DNA of 64,000 nt from Calycina herbarum (lineage: Eukaryota > Ascomycota > Leotiomycetes > Helotiales > Pezizellaceae). Position numbers and translations under genes: made by a program. The notes beneath the pieces are model-generated. The model was not told where the DNA came from. It worked only from the letters and a program-made list of their open reading frames with translations, and made no database searches. How positions within the stretch are numbered: the first letter of the stretch is position 1; each line of letters begins with the position of its first letter. The stretch is taken from positions 213,048-277,047 of the forward strand of contig LLEY01000082.1 of assembly GCA_001414485.1 (NCBI GenBank). The letters are read 5' to 3'. Shown piece after piece: positions 35,200-46,435 of this stretch.

Positions 35200-36700
35200 G
35201 TCTAATACAAAAGCACTTGTTCTATAGATATATCCTACTATTAATTCCTAATACTACTTCTAAAGAGAATAGCTAGTTTACTAAGGAAGTATTTACTTCT
35301 ATAACTAAAAAGTACGTAGAGAATTACTTCTTTAGATTTATAATTAATACTAGAGTAGTACGAAAGTCGAGTATAGAATACGATTAATATCTCGCTTATA
35401 GTAAGTACGTTAATAATATCCCGATTAATAAAAGTATTAAGAGATACTTTAATATCTAGTTTAGTAAGAGATTTACCTTTTCTCTTAGTTTAATCACTAT
35501 TAGTATACTTGTCGGTTATATAGAATTCTATATTATATAATCAGATATACTATTTATTCTATATATTAATAATATAGACAAGTTATATATCTCGCTAAAT
35601 AACCTTGAAACGTTCTTATATAAGAAGACGGTAAGAGAAGAGAAACTAAACGCTTTAATATTATAAGACGGTTTAGATATTCTTTTCTTCTTTAGAACGA
35701 AGCTATATATAATCTTATCTAGGAATTACTATACTATCTGTTAGAAGTTGATATCTACCGCTTATATAGACGATTCAGCTATCTCTTAGTACTACGTTTA
35801 TAACGTATACTAGAGAAGGCTAGTTACGATATCGATTAAGGTATATTATAGTATCTTATAAAGTACTATAAATACTACTAAAAGTATAGAAAGTTACCTA
35901 GCTAGTTTAAGTTTATACTCTACGATAATATCGAGTTTAATTATAATATAATTATAGACGTCTTCTTTTTAGAAGGAAAGGCGGTCTTATATATTATAGA
36001 CTAAGTAACTTAATACTAATCTAGAGTGTTTTTACTAGATATAAGTATAAAGAGCGCCTAGGAGATCCTTTAGAAGTACTAGATAAATACCTACTTAGAA
36101 CTCCTAGATTATATTACTATAGACGAAGAGAAGAACTTTGTTACTAAGAAGTTTAAGAGATATACTAACTTAATAGGAATTAAGATTAAGACAGTACTAG
36201 TTAAGATATATAACTCGATTAGTATAGTAGAACGTTACTACGGACTAATTAGACGTATATACTCGATTATCTAGGAATAATAGCTAGAACTTTTAAGGAC
36301 TTTAGTATTATAAATAGTATTTAAAGCTATTAATAATATAGTAGAACTAAATAGATTAGTTTCTACTCTACTAGTATATAGCGCTTATCTCTATATAGCT
36401 AAGAGTAATACTCTATTATAATTAATATTACAAAGGTCTAAAACATATAAGAAAGCTACTAAGAAAGCTCGTAAGTTACTTATAAAATAATAAGTTAATA
36501 ATACTCTTTATATCTATAACAGTCTATTATCTAATAGAATTAAGAACTTACTACTTAATACGAAAGTCCTCGTTTAGAATATAAGAAGTCCTAGATAGAA
36601 CCCTTTCTACTATAAGGAATAGAAAACGAGGACTATATTATAATACTACTAAGTAGACCTATAAGGTTTAGATCTATAGTAGTAAAACTATTCTTCGAGG
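35200..36700 (+). pseudogene. Protease and integrase of Copia-type element J
   Basis: Motifs in order: GYIEFYII and DILFILYINNIDKL (pre-integrase region after the protease), an LYIIDQVT segment at about 35988, TIDEEKNFVTKKF at about 36118, YNSISIVERYYG at about 36211 (family HNSIGxVERYHG), FKAINNIVELNRLV at about 36320 and a final FRSIVVKLFF-like segment. The order and motifs match the integrase half of fungal Copia-type polyproteins as I know them. The RT/RNase H half is missing. Confidence 0.7.
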
Positions 36701-36708
36701 AAATCTCT

Positions 36709-36762
36709 AGTATAATATACTATAAGAGTATAATATACTATAAGAGTATAATATACTATAAA
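36709..36762 (+). repeat. Three 18-bp tandem units
   Basis: Three consecutive copies of agtataatatactataag (the last ending in aa) near the truncated 3' end of element J. Confidence 0.85.
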
Positions 36763-36835
36763 AACGTCTGTTAATACTTAGACGACGAGAAGGCTTAACT
36801 ATATCTATAAACTTATAACTAGGAACCCCTAGTTT

Positions 36836-37018
36836 TGTGACAGTCCCAGTCACGTACGCCTAGATCACGTGCCGAGGTTCTACCGAAGTCTCGCTTAGTA
36901 TACATAAATAGAGACAGAGCGTACCAACTCTCCTCTTCTCTCTTTAGTTTAGTTTTCTTCGAATACAGGTACCATTCTGCAAGTATCTCTTTTGGTGCAT
37001 TTGTAGAGGGCCGTCACA
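36836..37018 (+). repeat. 5' LTR of gypsy element F, without RIP
   Basis: 183 bp starting tgtgacagtcccagtcacg and ending ggccgtcaca. It has a TATA-like tatacataaatag (36900-36912) and a pyrimidine-rich stretch downstream. CpA and TpG are common, unlike the flanking sequence. The termini match those of the 193-bp LTR family (25010-25202, 47153-47345). No 3' partner was found in the window. The minus-strand open frame at 36949-37185 overlaps this LTR and the leader and looks spurious. Confidence 0.6.
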
Positions 37019-37646
37019 CTAAAACTAAACTCACACTCTCGCCTGGGAAGGCATACGAATATCCCAAACTGACGACGCCGTTCAAGCAAACAAAACGTCG
37101 TGCCGGCTCTTAACCTCTCTTCCATTCCAGCCTCCTGTCGCCGTCCAGCTCTGCGAGCCCCTCCTACGGCCTCCCAGCCCTCCACCTCGACACGACCCTC
37201 GAATCGACCTCAAGCTCAAGACCCCTCCTTCTAGCGTCTGCAGACCCCCAAACAGCTAGCATCTAACTGCCCAACAAGCTGATACCTTACTATCAAACCA
37301 ACCTTCAAAACCGACCTCTTCGCTGAGCCTGTCGCAAAACGAGCTGATACCTTACTATCAACCAAACAGCTAAAGCCTTGATCTCGTCACTGAGCTCTTT
37401 TAAGCAAACAATCCAACAATTCTGCGTTCGCGAACAGCTTCAACCTACCCTCGCGACCTAGCATTTACTCAGTCCTTCGTGATTCCCTTAGAGAATTGTG
37501 AAGTAAAACAAATACCGATTCACTTACTCTCTACGAAAGAGTCTTCCTCACACGCATTCATAGATCGACAGTTGATATGGCGTTATTAAAGAGCTGGCAC
37601 CTGACTGCTATCACAGAGCTGGCATCTCACGGCTGCCTTAGTAGAA
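37019..37646 (+). other. Untranslated leader of element F
   Basis: CA-rich, normal-composition DNA between the LTR and the first plausible gag ATG. It contains a direct repeat (agctgataccttactatcaa at about 37277 and 37342, 65 bp apart) and a short repeat, agagctggca, near 37590 and 37613. No splice signals or ORFs of note. Confidence 0.5.
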
Positions 37647-37880
37647 GGATATGGGCAAGGATACAGACTTAGTCGATGATGCTTTACGACAAATCCTCTA
37701 GACGATGACTACTCTCACAGATAAGGTCTACCACCTTAAAGTTAATACTGGATTCACCCCTCAAGGATCAGGATCAGACATACACGTACGCCGTGAATAC
37801 ATCCCTGCAGAACTAAAGGCTAGGAGATATAAGCTATTAGTACGAACAGGTAGAAAGCTAATTAAGAGTGCTTTATAGTA
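37647..37880 (+). pseudogene. Gag start of element F (broken)
   Basis: An ATG at 37647 opens MGKDTDLVDDALRQIL, then a TAG (a Gln-type change), then about 56 further codons (a DKVYHLKVNTGF segment, then REYIPAELKARRYK) ending in stops at about 37878. The last part may be the approach to a zinc knuckle (a motif like LVRTGRKLIKSAL). From about 37800 the sequence turns CpA-poor, and the frame runs directly toward RNase H. This implies loss of the rest of gag, protease and RT. Confidence 0.5.
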
Positions 37881-40017
37881 GTAAAATATAATTTAGTACT
37901 TTCCCTTCTTATTTTAGTAGTCTATGCTATCTCACGATTTCTAACACTCTCTAGTAATTTATAATAAGAAGCTACTAGTTATTATCTACTGTCTTAAGAA
38001 GTAGAAAGCAGAGTTAAAGCGTATTAGGCAGTTTATAGTACTTATAGATTATAAGAATCTTAAGTACTTTATAATAGTCTATAAATTATCTAAAAGATAA
38101 ATACGTTAGTAGTTAATACTTAGTAGGTTTAACCTAATAATTTAATACTATCTAGGTAAAGCAGGAGGCCTTCTAGACGTATTATAAGAAGAGACTAGAA
38201 CCTTTTAGAGAAGAGAGACAAGCGTCTTAACTATAGAATAGTATAGCTAATTCTAGATAGAATAATCTATAGAAATATAATATAACTAGTACTAGTATTA
38301 GTAAGTAAAGGAAATTAAGCAGAAGGTATAGAGATATAGTAAACATTTATAAACTAGCTATAGAACCTCTAAGAAAAGAGAAAAGTATAAGATAAGAACT
38401 TTAGACGTTTTATAAACACTATCTACTAAGGAGATAGAGTGTTACTAAAAGACCTTACTTCTCTAATTAAAGTCTCTGTCTCTAATTACTTAGTAGATAA
38501 GAACAGTGATTTATAGTTTAGAGGTAGATTATAAGTCCTAGACTATAAGTCTTTATAGATAGTAATTATATAGAAACTCTACGATTCTATACTTACGAGC
38601 TATTCTAGTAAGAATAGAATAATTATAGTAGTCTTAAGAGAGTTCTTCTAGCTAAACTTATAGACTATAGTTAAGTAGTTTGTTTATAACTATAGAGTTT
38701 ATAGTTATACTAAGATATAAAGAGACTATAAGTAAGGTCTACTTCGTCTATTACTAATTCCTAAATAATAATAGTAGGAGATCTCTATTGATTTTATTAG
38801 ACTATTACCTAAGAGTAAAGACTATAATATAATAGTAGTGTTTATAGACTGTCTTAGTAAAGAAGTACTTCTTATAGCTTATAATTCGACTATTTTATTA
38901 GAAGAATTTACTCGCTTATTTATTATAATATACTATAGCTTATATAGTCTACTAAGAGTAATAGTATATAATAGAAGACTATAATTTATTAGATAAGTAT
39001 AGAAAACAGTTTATAACTTCTTACGAATTAAAAGATAGATTTCTATAGCTTTCTATTTATAGACTAATAGGTTAATAGAATAGGTAAATACTAAAGTTAA
39101 GACGCTTCTACGATAGTAGATTAATATAGTATAAGATAACTAGGCCGACTAGCTACTAGTAGTATAGCTAGCTTTTAATAGACGAGATTTAATATTAATA
39201 AGTATAAGCTCTTTTTAACTTAGCTATAGTTATCTACTATAGACTATCGACCTCTTAATAGACGTTATAACACTTATATATACTAAGTCTCTAATCTAGA
39301 AAAGCGAAGCAATAGTAGTAAAAATCAAGGCTATTATAGAATAGATATAATTATTAATAGCTAAGGCTTAGTAAGACTAAGAAACCTAAGCTAATCGTTT
39401 ATAGAATATCGCTTCTATATATAAGATTAGAGATAAGGTTTACTTAAGCTTATAGAATATATAAATAGATAAAGCTAGTAAGAAACTTAATATATAAGCT
39501 ACTAAGTTCACAGTTATTAAGGTTATTAGCCTGTCTATATATAAGCTCGATATCTTACCTAGTGTGACAGCCGTCACGTGGCTGGGGGTCACGTGGGTGG
39601 TGTTACACCGGGATTCCTATCAAGTAGTAGAATAGCGAATTAGTCTGCCGATTAATTCTTATGTCTTTTAGCCGGCTAGCGTACTAGTAAAAGCTATTTA
39701 TTTACGTCTGTTATACCTAGTATCTATAATATCTTTAATATAGACTTATTAAGACTAGTAGTAATAGATCCGCTACCTAGTTAAATTATAGACGATACTT
39801 AACTACTTAGAATCTTATTAGATAATACTATAGAGTAGTAGGTAGAAAGGATATTAAGTCAGCGGTAAAAGAAGCTTCTAGAGAAAGGCTCTCGTACTCG
39901 TCTTAAGTATAAGGTTAAATAGACTAGATACGTAAATCTAATATAGAAACCTGCTACTAAATTAGAAGATATAGTAGCTTTGGATACCTACTTTTAAGAG
40001 TAGAGAGAGAGGTAATA
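37881..40017 (+). pseudogene. RNase H, integrase and chromodomain of gypsy element F
   Basis: RNase H remains: NKKLLVIIYCLKK, IDYKNLKYFI, then PGKAGG-like GKAGGLLDVL. The integrase core starts with a DFI-type segment at about 38790, followed by VFIDCLSKEVLLIA, VIVYNRRLQFI at about 38949 and the NRLIE...NTKVKTLL segment at about 39066. A YKLDIL-type integrase end is then split by the solo LTR at 39563-39715. After it come NIFNIDLLR and a chromodomain-like EQQVERILSQR ... RLKYKVKQT (about 39830-39990). A purine run (agagagagaggtaa, 40003-40016) may be the polypurine tract. RIP is heavy. Confidence 0.75.
39563..39715. repeat. 153-bp solo LTR in element F
   Basis: It starts tgtgacagccgtcacgtgg and ends cgtctgttata, with CCTAG duplicates at 39558-39562 and 39716-39720. 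Removing it joins the integrase frame of F. Its first ~60 bp keep many CpG/CpA sites, so it is younger or less RIP-exposed than its host. It has related termini to the other TGTGACAG LTRs. Confidence 0.88.
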
Positions 40018-40320
40018 TAAATAGTTACACTTGTAGAGTAGGTCTTAGAGTGCTCTAGCAACGTATTTATATAACCTCGCTTAGCAACGTATAGATACGA
40101 AGGAACCTTCGAGAGTATACTTAGTAGAACGCACGCTTATATACGCTCGCGAATAGAACCTTCTAGAGTACTCTTAATAGAATCCTCTAGAATAAGCAGA
40201 CTAAGTATATAAGTTAGTAAGGACTCTACTCTAGAAAGGATAATCGAATCTTCTTATATATAGACGCCTCTATAGTTTAAATTATTAGTATTTACTATAA
40301 GCTCTAATATCTACGAAAGG
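40018..40320 (+). other. Possible 3' LTR/UTR of element F; nothing certain
   Basis: It follows a purine run and contains two copies of tagcaacgtat about 36 bp apart (near 40055 and 40090). It does not match the 36836-37018 LTR, so it cannot be confirmed as the 3' LTR of F. Confidence 0.3.
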
Positions 40321-40432
40321 CTAGGGATTAATTTTTTACTTACTGCCTAGGTAGCGGTATAAAAGTGCTATATAAATTTTAGTATAGAGTATATACTACT
40401 ACCTAGGTAGTAAGTAAAAAATTAATCTCTAG
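40321..40432. repeat. Near-perfect inverted repeat, 112 bp (hairpin or miniature foldback element)
   Basis: The left arm (40321-40361, ctagggattaattttttact ...) and right arm (40392-40432) are 41-bp inverted copies. They differ at about three positions, mostly G/A, and enclose a ~30-bp loop. Each arm contains the palindrome cctaggtag. No target duplication is obvious. It may be a very small foldback transposon. Confidence 0.7.
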
Positions 40433-40991
40433 CTTTTTATAATATAGGAAACCAGGTTCGGGCAGTAGATTAGATTACTACTTCGTATCTATATATAGTT
40501 TTTTATACTTATTATCTAATTAACTACCTTTTATTAACCTATATACTAAATTATATATAAATCTAATATATGATTATTATTTTATTTAACTTTTTACGTA
40601 GTAGAATAAAATATATAAGAGCGGGCTTTTACTAGAGACGTGTACTAACTAGGGATATCGGTTACTTAACCTAGACTTATCTTACCGTAGAAAAGCAAGC
40701 GATTTACTCTCTACTTTTTATTATAATAAATATATTCACAATAGTAGATAAACTAGCACTAGCTAGTTTTCTAACTAATATAAAAGATAGATTTCCTTAA
40801 GAATCTCTTCTCTTCTTATAATTAATTAATTCAACTAAGTTGTAATTATCTACGAATTTACACTTAAACCTGTGATACTAATATATTTCTCTGTTACTAT
40901 AGATTTCCGAAGTAATCTAACGATAGTATTCTTTAAATAAGTAGTACTATTCGTAATAGTTTAGCTAACTAATCAACTACTTTTAAACTAA
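40433..40991. other. AT-rich RIP-like stretch, no recognised content
   Basis: Low CpA, no recognisable domain in either strand and no repeat partner in the window. Probably an old repeat remnant. Confidence 0.4.
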
Positions 40992-41179
40992 GAGCCTGTT
41001 TAGCTTAATTATCGGATAATAGAATAATTATAATTATTATCAGTAGTGCTCTTTTTTAGTACTAGATAATTAAATTAATTATTCTCTTATTATCTAATTA
41101 TCTTATTAATATTATTTAGCTTAAAAATATAACTATCTAATAACTAAAATTAGTATTTTAACTAAATAATTAAGTAACT

Positions 41180-42880
41180 TACTAACTAATCTTACTACTA
41201 ACCTTACTTATATAATTCTTACTTTTATTACTTTTATCTATACTTTTATCTACACTTTTATCTATATTTTTGTCTATTATTTCTACTCTTTTATCTATTA
41301 CTTTTACCTCTTTTATTACTTAAGATACTATTAAATTCTTTCTAAAAGAAGTCTAAGAGAGCTAAGAAGTCTAAAAAGAACCTTTCTACTCCTGAATTCT
41401 TAAGTTTACTAGATAATACTTAGGTCTCTCTACTATCTGTCTAACCTACTCCTATCTAATTATAGCGTAAGAAGAATTATACTTAGAGTAAAGATAACGT
41501 ATTCTCTCTATTAGAGTTCGTCTAAGATTAAAGAGCTAGAGGAGAAGTAAGTAATACTACTCTTACTCTATCTATATTTAAGATATAAGCTAGTATATAT
41601 AGAGATCTTCTCAAAGATAGCCGAATAGCTTAAGTTAAATACAGTAATTTAAGAGAGGAATATAAGAGTATATACTAGGTTATAAATACCTTAGACTTTA
41701 GATAGAATTCGGATAGATATATTATTACTATAGAAGAGTTAGTTTAGTTTCCTTATCTTATAGTAAGTTTCTATTCCTAATTAATTAATTAATTAGTACT
41801 AATTTACTTTTAGAAAAACCCTAAGTTAAAGAAGTAGAAGAAGAAGAGCTTTCTATAGTATACTCTTATATATAAGATATATAGCGATTAATTAGCTATA
41901 GGTAAATATAGCTATTCTAAGAGCTAAAACAACGATTTAGAGACCTCTTCTTCTTCTAACGAATTAGACGACGAGTCTCTCTATACGAGTACTAATACTA
42001 CGGATCCTAACGTATAAGATCTCTCTATTCTTAAATAAGCTAGAATTCTAGTTAATCCTACTCTTACTTTTACTGAGAATATTAGTTACTCTATTACAGT
42101 AGATACTAGCGAGTCTATTAACGCTTAAATCGATATATACTAAGTATACTATAGTAGTAAGAATAGTAAGAAGCGTACGAGTTATAAGAGAGAGATAAAA
42201 AGAGCTAGAAAGAAGGCTTAAAAGAAGGCTTAAAAGGAGGCTTAAAAAGAGGAGACCTTACGTAAGTATAGAGTATCTAAGGAACTAATTCCAGCTAAAA
42301 GAAAGAAGCTTTCTAGGCTAGAAGAGATAGTAGATATAAGTAGAAGTATAGCTTTTATAGCTTAATCTATAGTATCTACTAATAAAATCTTAAGTATACT
42401 AGAATAGACTTCTTAAGAAGACGTCTATAAATCTATCTATAGACAAGTACTTAAAAAGATATAAAAGAAGGACTTTTTAACTACTTAAGATACTATACTA
42501 ATTATACGATTAATAAGGAATTATAAGCACTTAGTAGAATATCTCTCTATTAAGAATAATCTTTAATTACGTAGAGCGTAGATCTAGGAAATAGTAGAGG
42601 AAAATAAGAGAATATTTCTTATAAAACACTTTATCTTTCTAGAACTTCTAGGACTCTCTTTAGAGGATTTAGAGGAGGTTTAATAGAGGAAAACTACTAG
42701 TTTAGTCTAGATGTTTATTTATAATATACTTTACTTATATAAATATACTTTTATTTCTAATAACTATAAAGCTTGCCTCTATAACTAAGAGAGAGCTAAG
42801 CGAGCTTTATAAAACTAACTACGTAGCTTCTAAAATTATACTTAACTAACGCTAGTTAAAAATAAGAGCACTTAACCTAA
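41180..42880 (+). pseudogene. Myb/SANT-like accessory protein of the Harbinger element (broken)
   Basis: A frame with RIP stops translates to a region like NVFSLLEFVQDQRARGEVSN, then AQVKYSNLREEYKSIYQVIN at about 41490-41700, consistent with the Myb_DNA-bind_3-type domain of Harbinger second genes. An acidic Ser-rich linker (about 41940-42000), a Lys/Arg/Ala-rich helix (about 42180-42260) and a C-terminal helical part follow. In known Harbinger elements this protein binds the ends and brings the nuclease into the nucleus; here that is inference. Confidence 0.6.
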
Positions 42881-43099
42881 ACTTTAGACTAATTAGTAGC
42901 TTTCTATAAATAAAAAAACTTAGTTATTCTAAGTACTTTTTATAAAGTTATTAATTTTTAAAGTTAAGTTATTACGTAGAATTCCCTATTTATTAGTAGA
43001 AATTTCTCTATAATAAGGAGTATAACTATATTTCTAGTCTATTTCTATTTACTACTGTCTCTTTCTATTTTAATAAGTAGTAGTAAGTTTTAATACTAA

Positions 43100-44300
43100 C
43101 AAGTCTATCTATTCTCTCTATCTCTTTTTTAGACATAATTATCTTATATTTTAATAGTAATACTCTCTCTTATAACTAAACTAAGACGTCTTATACGCTT
43201 ATTTATATAATACTCTAATATATTAATAAAAGCATCTTCTTCTTTACTATACTTATTAAAAATCAGCTTAATACCCTCTATATAATTAGCTCTTATATAA
43301 GAGCTTAATATATTATAGAGAATATATAAAGCTAGTATAATACGAGCTTAAGCTTGTATTTTAAAAGCTCTTAGTACTCGGAGTATCTTGAACTTTGTCT
43401 TTAATACTCTAAATATACGCTTTATTATATTATATAATATTATATATCGTAGGTTAAACAGCTCCTTCTTATTCTCTAGTACTCTTCTATTTTCTAAGGC
43501 TTGTTTCTACTCTTTTAAATAGTACTGTATACTATAGTATAGTACTAAACACTCCGGAGAGCTAGGAAAGCCGCAGTCTCCTAAAATATATTTACTCTAG
43601 AGTATTTGAATTACTTTAGATTATATAGCCTTTACTTATAAAGTACTATCTAATACACTTCCTTCCTATCTAGAGAGCATGTAAGTAAACTTTATATTAA
43701 AGATATAATATATAAGAACGTTTTAGCTAAGGTTCTTATACCTATCTCTAAAAAGTAACCTCTCTTTATATAGTAGAATTACTAGAATATACGTACTATC
43801 TATAGCTCCTAGGTAATTCTTGAAGTATAGGAAGAACCGAGTATTATACTTAATAGTAGGTAGTATTATAAGAGGATCTAGGTATATAATCGTTGAATTA
43901 TAAAAGTTGTTAGTAAGAAAGGATATTATAACTTTATAATAAGTTCTTTAGATTATTTTAGTACTCTTGAATAGCTAGTTAGTTAAATACTCTCTTCTAA
44001 TTAGTTAGGAAATTAATTAAATACCTTTAGAATCGTTCCGCTATCTTACGTATAGATAGGTTACTAGCAACCGTATATAAAAAGATGCTAAGTTGCTCTC
44101 TTATACTTATATATCTTATAGAAGCAAAAGAGGTCTTACGTATAAGTAACTCTTCTATAATTTAAAAGGCATCCTAAGTAATATAGAGGCTATCTCTTAT
44201 ACGACTCAGATGTCTATTAAGTAGTTCTTTTATCTACTCTTCGCCTTATAACTTTGAAGTATACTAAGGAGTTTTAATATAATTACTTCTATAGTAATTC
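43100..44300 (-). pseudogene. Harbinger DDE transposase (broken)
   Basis: Minus-strand motifs in order: LGAIDSTYILV at about 43775-43815 (first Asp, family LGAIDGTHI), YILGDCGFPSSPE at about 43555-43600 (second Asp, family YLGDAGYPNSP) and NIIKRIFRVLK at about 43385-43440 (Glu-type position, now Lys next to Arg; family NVIERIFGVLK). These are the DDE_Tnp_4 signatures. Several Gly and His codons are changed and stops are present, so it is inactive. Confidence 0.8.
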
Positions 44301-44821
44301 ATATAAGAATAGGCTCTAATTACTATAAAAATAGCACTTATTTAGAGGTTACGGATTCGGATCCGGCGACGGTGAAGTAGCGTGAGCCTAGGCATATTAG
44401 TAGAGTACTAAAAAGAGATGTTGAAAAGTAATATATATTATCGTGTTTTTCTTAATAGCTAGATAATTTAAATTTTTAGTAAGGATATTTAAAAGTATAA
44501 ATATCTGATAATTGGACCTATTATCTCGTCATTATCTAAGTGTAGGCTAAACGATTTGGATAATTCTAATTATCCGATAATCGTAATTATCTTATCATAA
44601 ATAATTGACTTTTTTAGTAAGGATAATTGAGATAATTGGATAATTGGTGTGAGCCAAACAGGCCCTAAGTCAAGAAATACACAAAGTTGACGAATAAAAC
44701 AAAAACAAAAAGAAAAGAGAAGGATAAGAGGGGGGGGGGAACTTGACTCTATACATTAATAGATTAGTATCAAGGAACAAGCTCCTCCGCCATACTGCGC
44801 ACCCTCTTCTCAATCAAACGT

Positions 44822-46435
44822 TCAACATCTCGTGAAATCCCCTCTTTTGTACCATGTTGGCAACCGAAAACATACTGGGGGGTCTCCTTCTGGATGTGAA
44901 TATTTTGGTTTTGACAAACCCATAGGAATCCCTCGACCCAAAACCGCCCGCCTCATTATTGGCTCAAGGTAAATGAACCAACCAAGGTCGAACTGAACGT
45001 CCTCTAGTGCGGGGAGCTGACGTAAAGCTCGTGTGATGTCACGGTAAATGTCGTAAATGAACCGCAAATCTTCATCGTCCTCTGCATAACAACCAATATC
45101 CCAACTTTCGAGGATAACAGTAATTGAAAGTTTGCTGACTTCGAAATTGTCCCTGATGAATACGACTAGCTGGGTCAACTTCTCACGGTAGCCACGTTTT
45201 TCCCATTCCATGATCTCGCCTTCGGAAAATTGAAATTGTGTTCGCCGGATATATTTCAATGTCTCTTGTGGGAAGTTCCTTAGGAAATTGATGGTCTCTT
45301 TTGGATCCTGGAGAAATTTGAAAGCATTCTGCGAAAGTAACACTTGTATCGTGTCCGCCTTCATTTGTTTGCTAACAAATAAAAGGGCGAATGGAATTTG
45401 ACGACACTCGCAAGTTGAAGAGTAAGCCGCGCGGCTCGAAGCACAGCAACAATCGACAAGGGTAGCTGTACACCTTCGACAGCAGGTTGTTATCCTGCGA
45501 GAAGCCTTGACAAGCGTATTGTTCACAATTTTTAGCAGACGACTGTCCTCGGAATACGAGTTGTGGTCGCCAAGGTGTGTATAGCTGAGAATTTGAAGGC
45601 GTAGCTCTTTAGGGAGACGCTGGAAGGGGAAAGTTCCTTGTGTTTCGATGAAGAGAGCTTGAGCACGAAGAGAAGCTTCTTCGGCTAGCTGAGATAACTC
45701 GTAATTGAAACGTCTTCCCAGTCGAATAGTACATCGTTTCAATGTCGGAAAGGTCAATAGTGGCTCAACAACGGCCATGCCAGATGTTTTGTCTGTGACA
45801 TCGCAGATGAGCATGAGATCCAAATGATTAGATGAAATAGATGATCTAAGACCCTTAGCGAACCACCGCCACCAGTGAAGAAGGTCATCACCCGCTCGAG
45901 ATGTCATATCCATAGGGGGGTCGGCATTTGTGGTATTATAATTGCAAGTCGCACATCGAAGGCCATCACCCCATGTTTCTTCGTGCCCCCGTGGGCAGGG
46001 CCAGGAGTTGAGTCGAACCAAGAGGGAAGTTAGAGTGCTTTGAATATGCTGGCCCACATGAAAAGATTCATAACCACGGGCATCGTGGATCCGTATCACG
46101 AAATAATTACGCGAATAAAAGGCGTTGAAAACATCGTGGTAGAATGCGCGAGAGACCAGAAGAAGTCCAAGGAGTGGTAACTTTGGGCATTGACAGTCCG
46201 GTATTTCTGGTGGCATCGACTGGTTGCTATTACTATGGGTTTTCCGAGCGATGTACAAGCATTTCATCGGTGTTATAGACAAGAGACGCCAGCCCGGTGA
46301 AGAAGAAGAAGAAGGTTCATAAGGCGAGTTGTATACCTCTGGGCGGTTCAACTCGATCGGACACAAACGGAACAAGCGCAGGTACGCATAAACTCTGTGC
46401 CTCGCTTTGAGTGGGAGATCCATGAATGAAGTCAT
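44822..46435 (-). CDS. F-box-like protein with a duplicated module, 537 aa
   Basis: Single-exon host gene in DNA free of RIP. The frame is open up to 46573, but the first ATG is at 46435, giving 537 residues. Two similar modules are visible. The first has an F-box-like FMDLPLKARHRVYAYL (residues 4-19) and LLLVSRAFYHDVFNAFYSRN (residues 91-110). The second has FQRLPKELRLQILSYT (residues 271-286) and LLFVSKQMKADTIQVLLSQN (residues 351-370). Between them are a CPRGH..CATC cluster (residues 147-164) and a Cys-rich stretch (residues 318-344). F-box proteins select targets for SCF ubiquitin ligases. That role is inferred from the LPxExRxxI pattern only, as fungal genomes hold many such uncharacterised proteins. 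The gene is flanked closely by a Harbinger element (end 44665) and repeat remnants. Confidence 0.8.
   Translation of the reverse strand: MTSFMDLPLKARHRVYAYLRLFRLCPIELNRPEVYNSPYEPSSSSSPGWRLLSITPMKCLYIARKTHSNSNQSMPPEIPDCQCPKLPLLGLLLVSRAFYHDVFNAFYSRNYFVIRIHDARGYESFHVGQHIQSTLTSLLVRLNSWPCPRGHEETWGDGLRCATCNYNTTNADPPMDMTSRAGDDLLHWWRWFAKGLRSSISSNHLDLMLICDVTDKTSGMAVVEPLLTFPTLKRCTIRLGRRFNYELSQLAEEASLRAQALFIETQGTFPFQRLPKELRLQILSYTHLGDHNSYSEDSRLLKIVNNTLVKASRRITTCCRRCTATLVDCCCASSRAAYSSTCECRQIPFALLFVSKQMKADTIQVLLSQNAFKFLQDPKETINFLRNFPQETLKYIRRTQFQFSEGEIMEWEKRGYREKLTQLVVFIRDNFEVSKLSITVILESWDIGCYAEDDEDLRFIYDIYRDITRALRQLPALEDVQFDLGWFIYLEPIMRRAVLGRGIPMGLSKPKYSHPEGDPPVCFRLPTWYKRGDFTRC

Larger units (their letters stand above)
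32546..36835 (+). mobile_element. Copia-type retrotransposon J, 3'-truncated
   Basis: It starts with a candidate 211-bp LTR and runs through gag, protease and integrase. It stops before any RT at 36835, where the LTR of element F begins. Integrase comes before the RT position, which is the Copia gene order. Heavy RIP throughout. Confidence 0.7.
40992..44665 (-). mobile_element. PIF/Harbinger DNA transposon with two genes
   Basis: 3674 bp with TAA duplicates at 40989-40991 and 44666-44668. The inverted ends start gagcctgtttagc and, complemented on the right, gggcctgtttggctcac. Subterminal regions are rich in ataattatc repeats. It encodes a DDE nuclease on the minus strand and a Myb/SANT-like accessory protein on the plus strand in convergent arrangement, the classical Harbinger pair. 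The coding part is RIP-mutated, while the right 300 bp keeps more CpA. Confidence 0.85.

Noticed and set aside
36949..37185. 78-codon minus-strand frame rich in Arg and Glu
   Set aside because: It overlaps the LTR end and leader of element F, and the composition mirrors a pyrimidine-rich leader; no domain seen.
40018..40320. 3' LTR of element F
   Set aside because: A purine run precedes it, but it does not match the 183-bp LTR at 36836 and no end or target duplication can be fixed.
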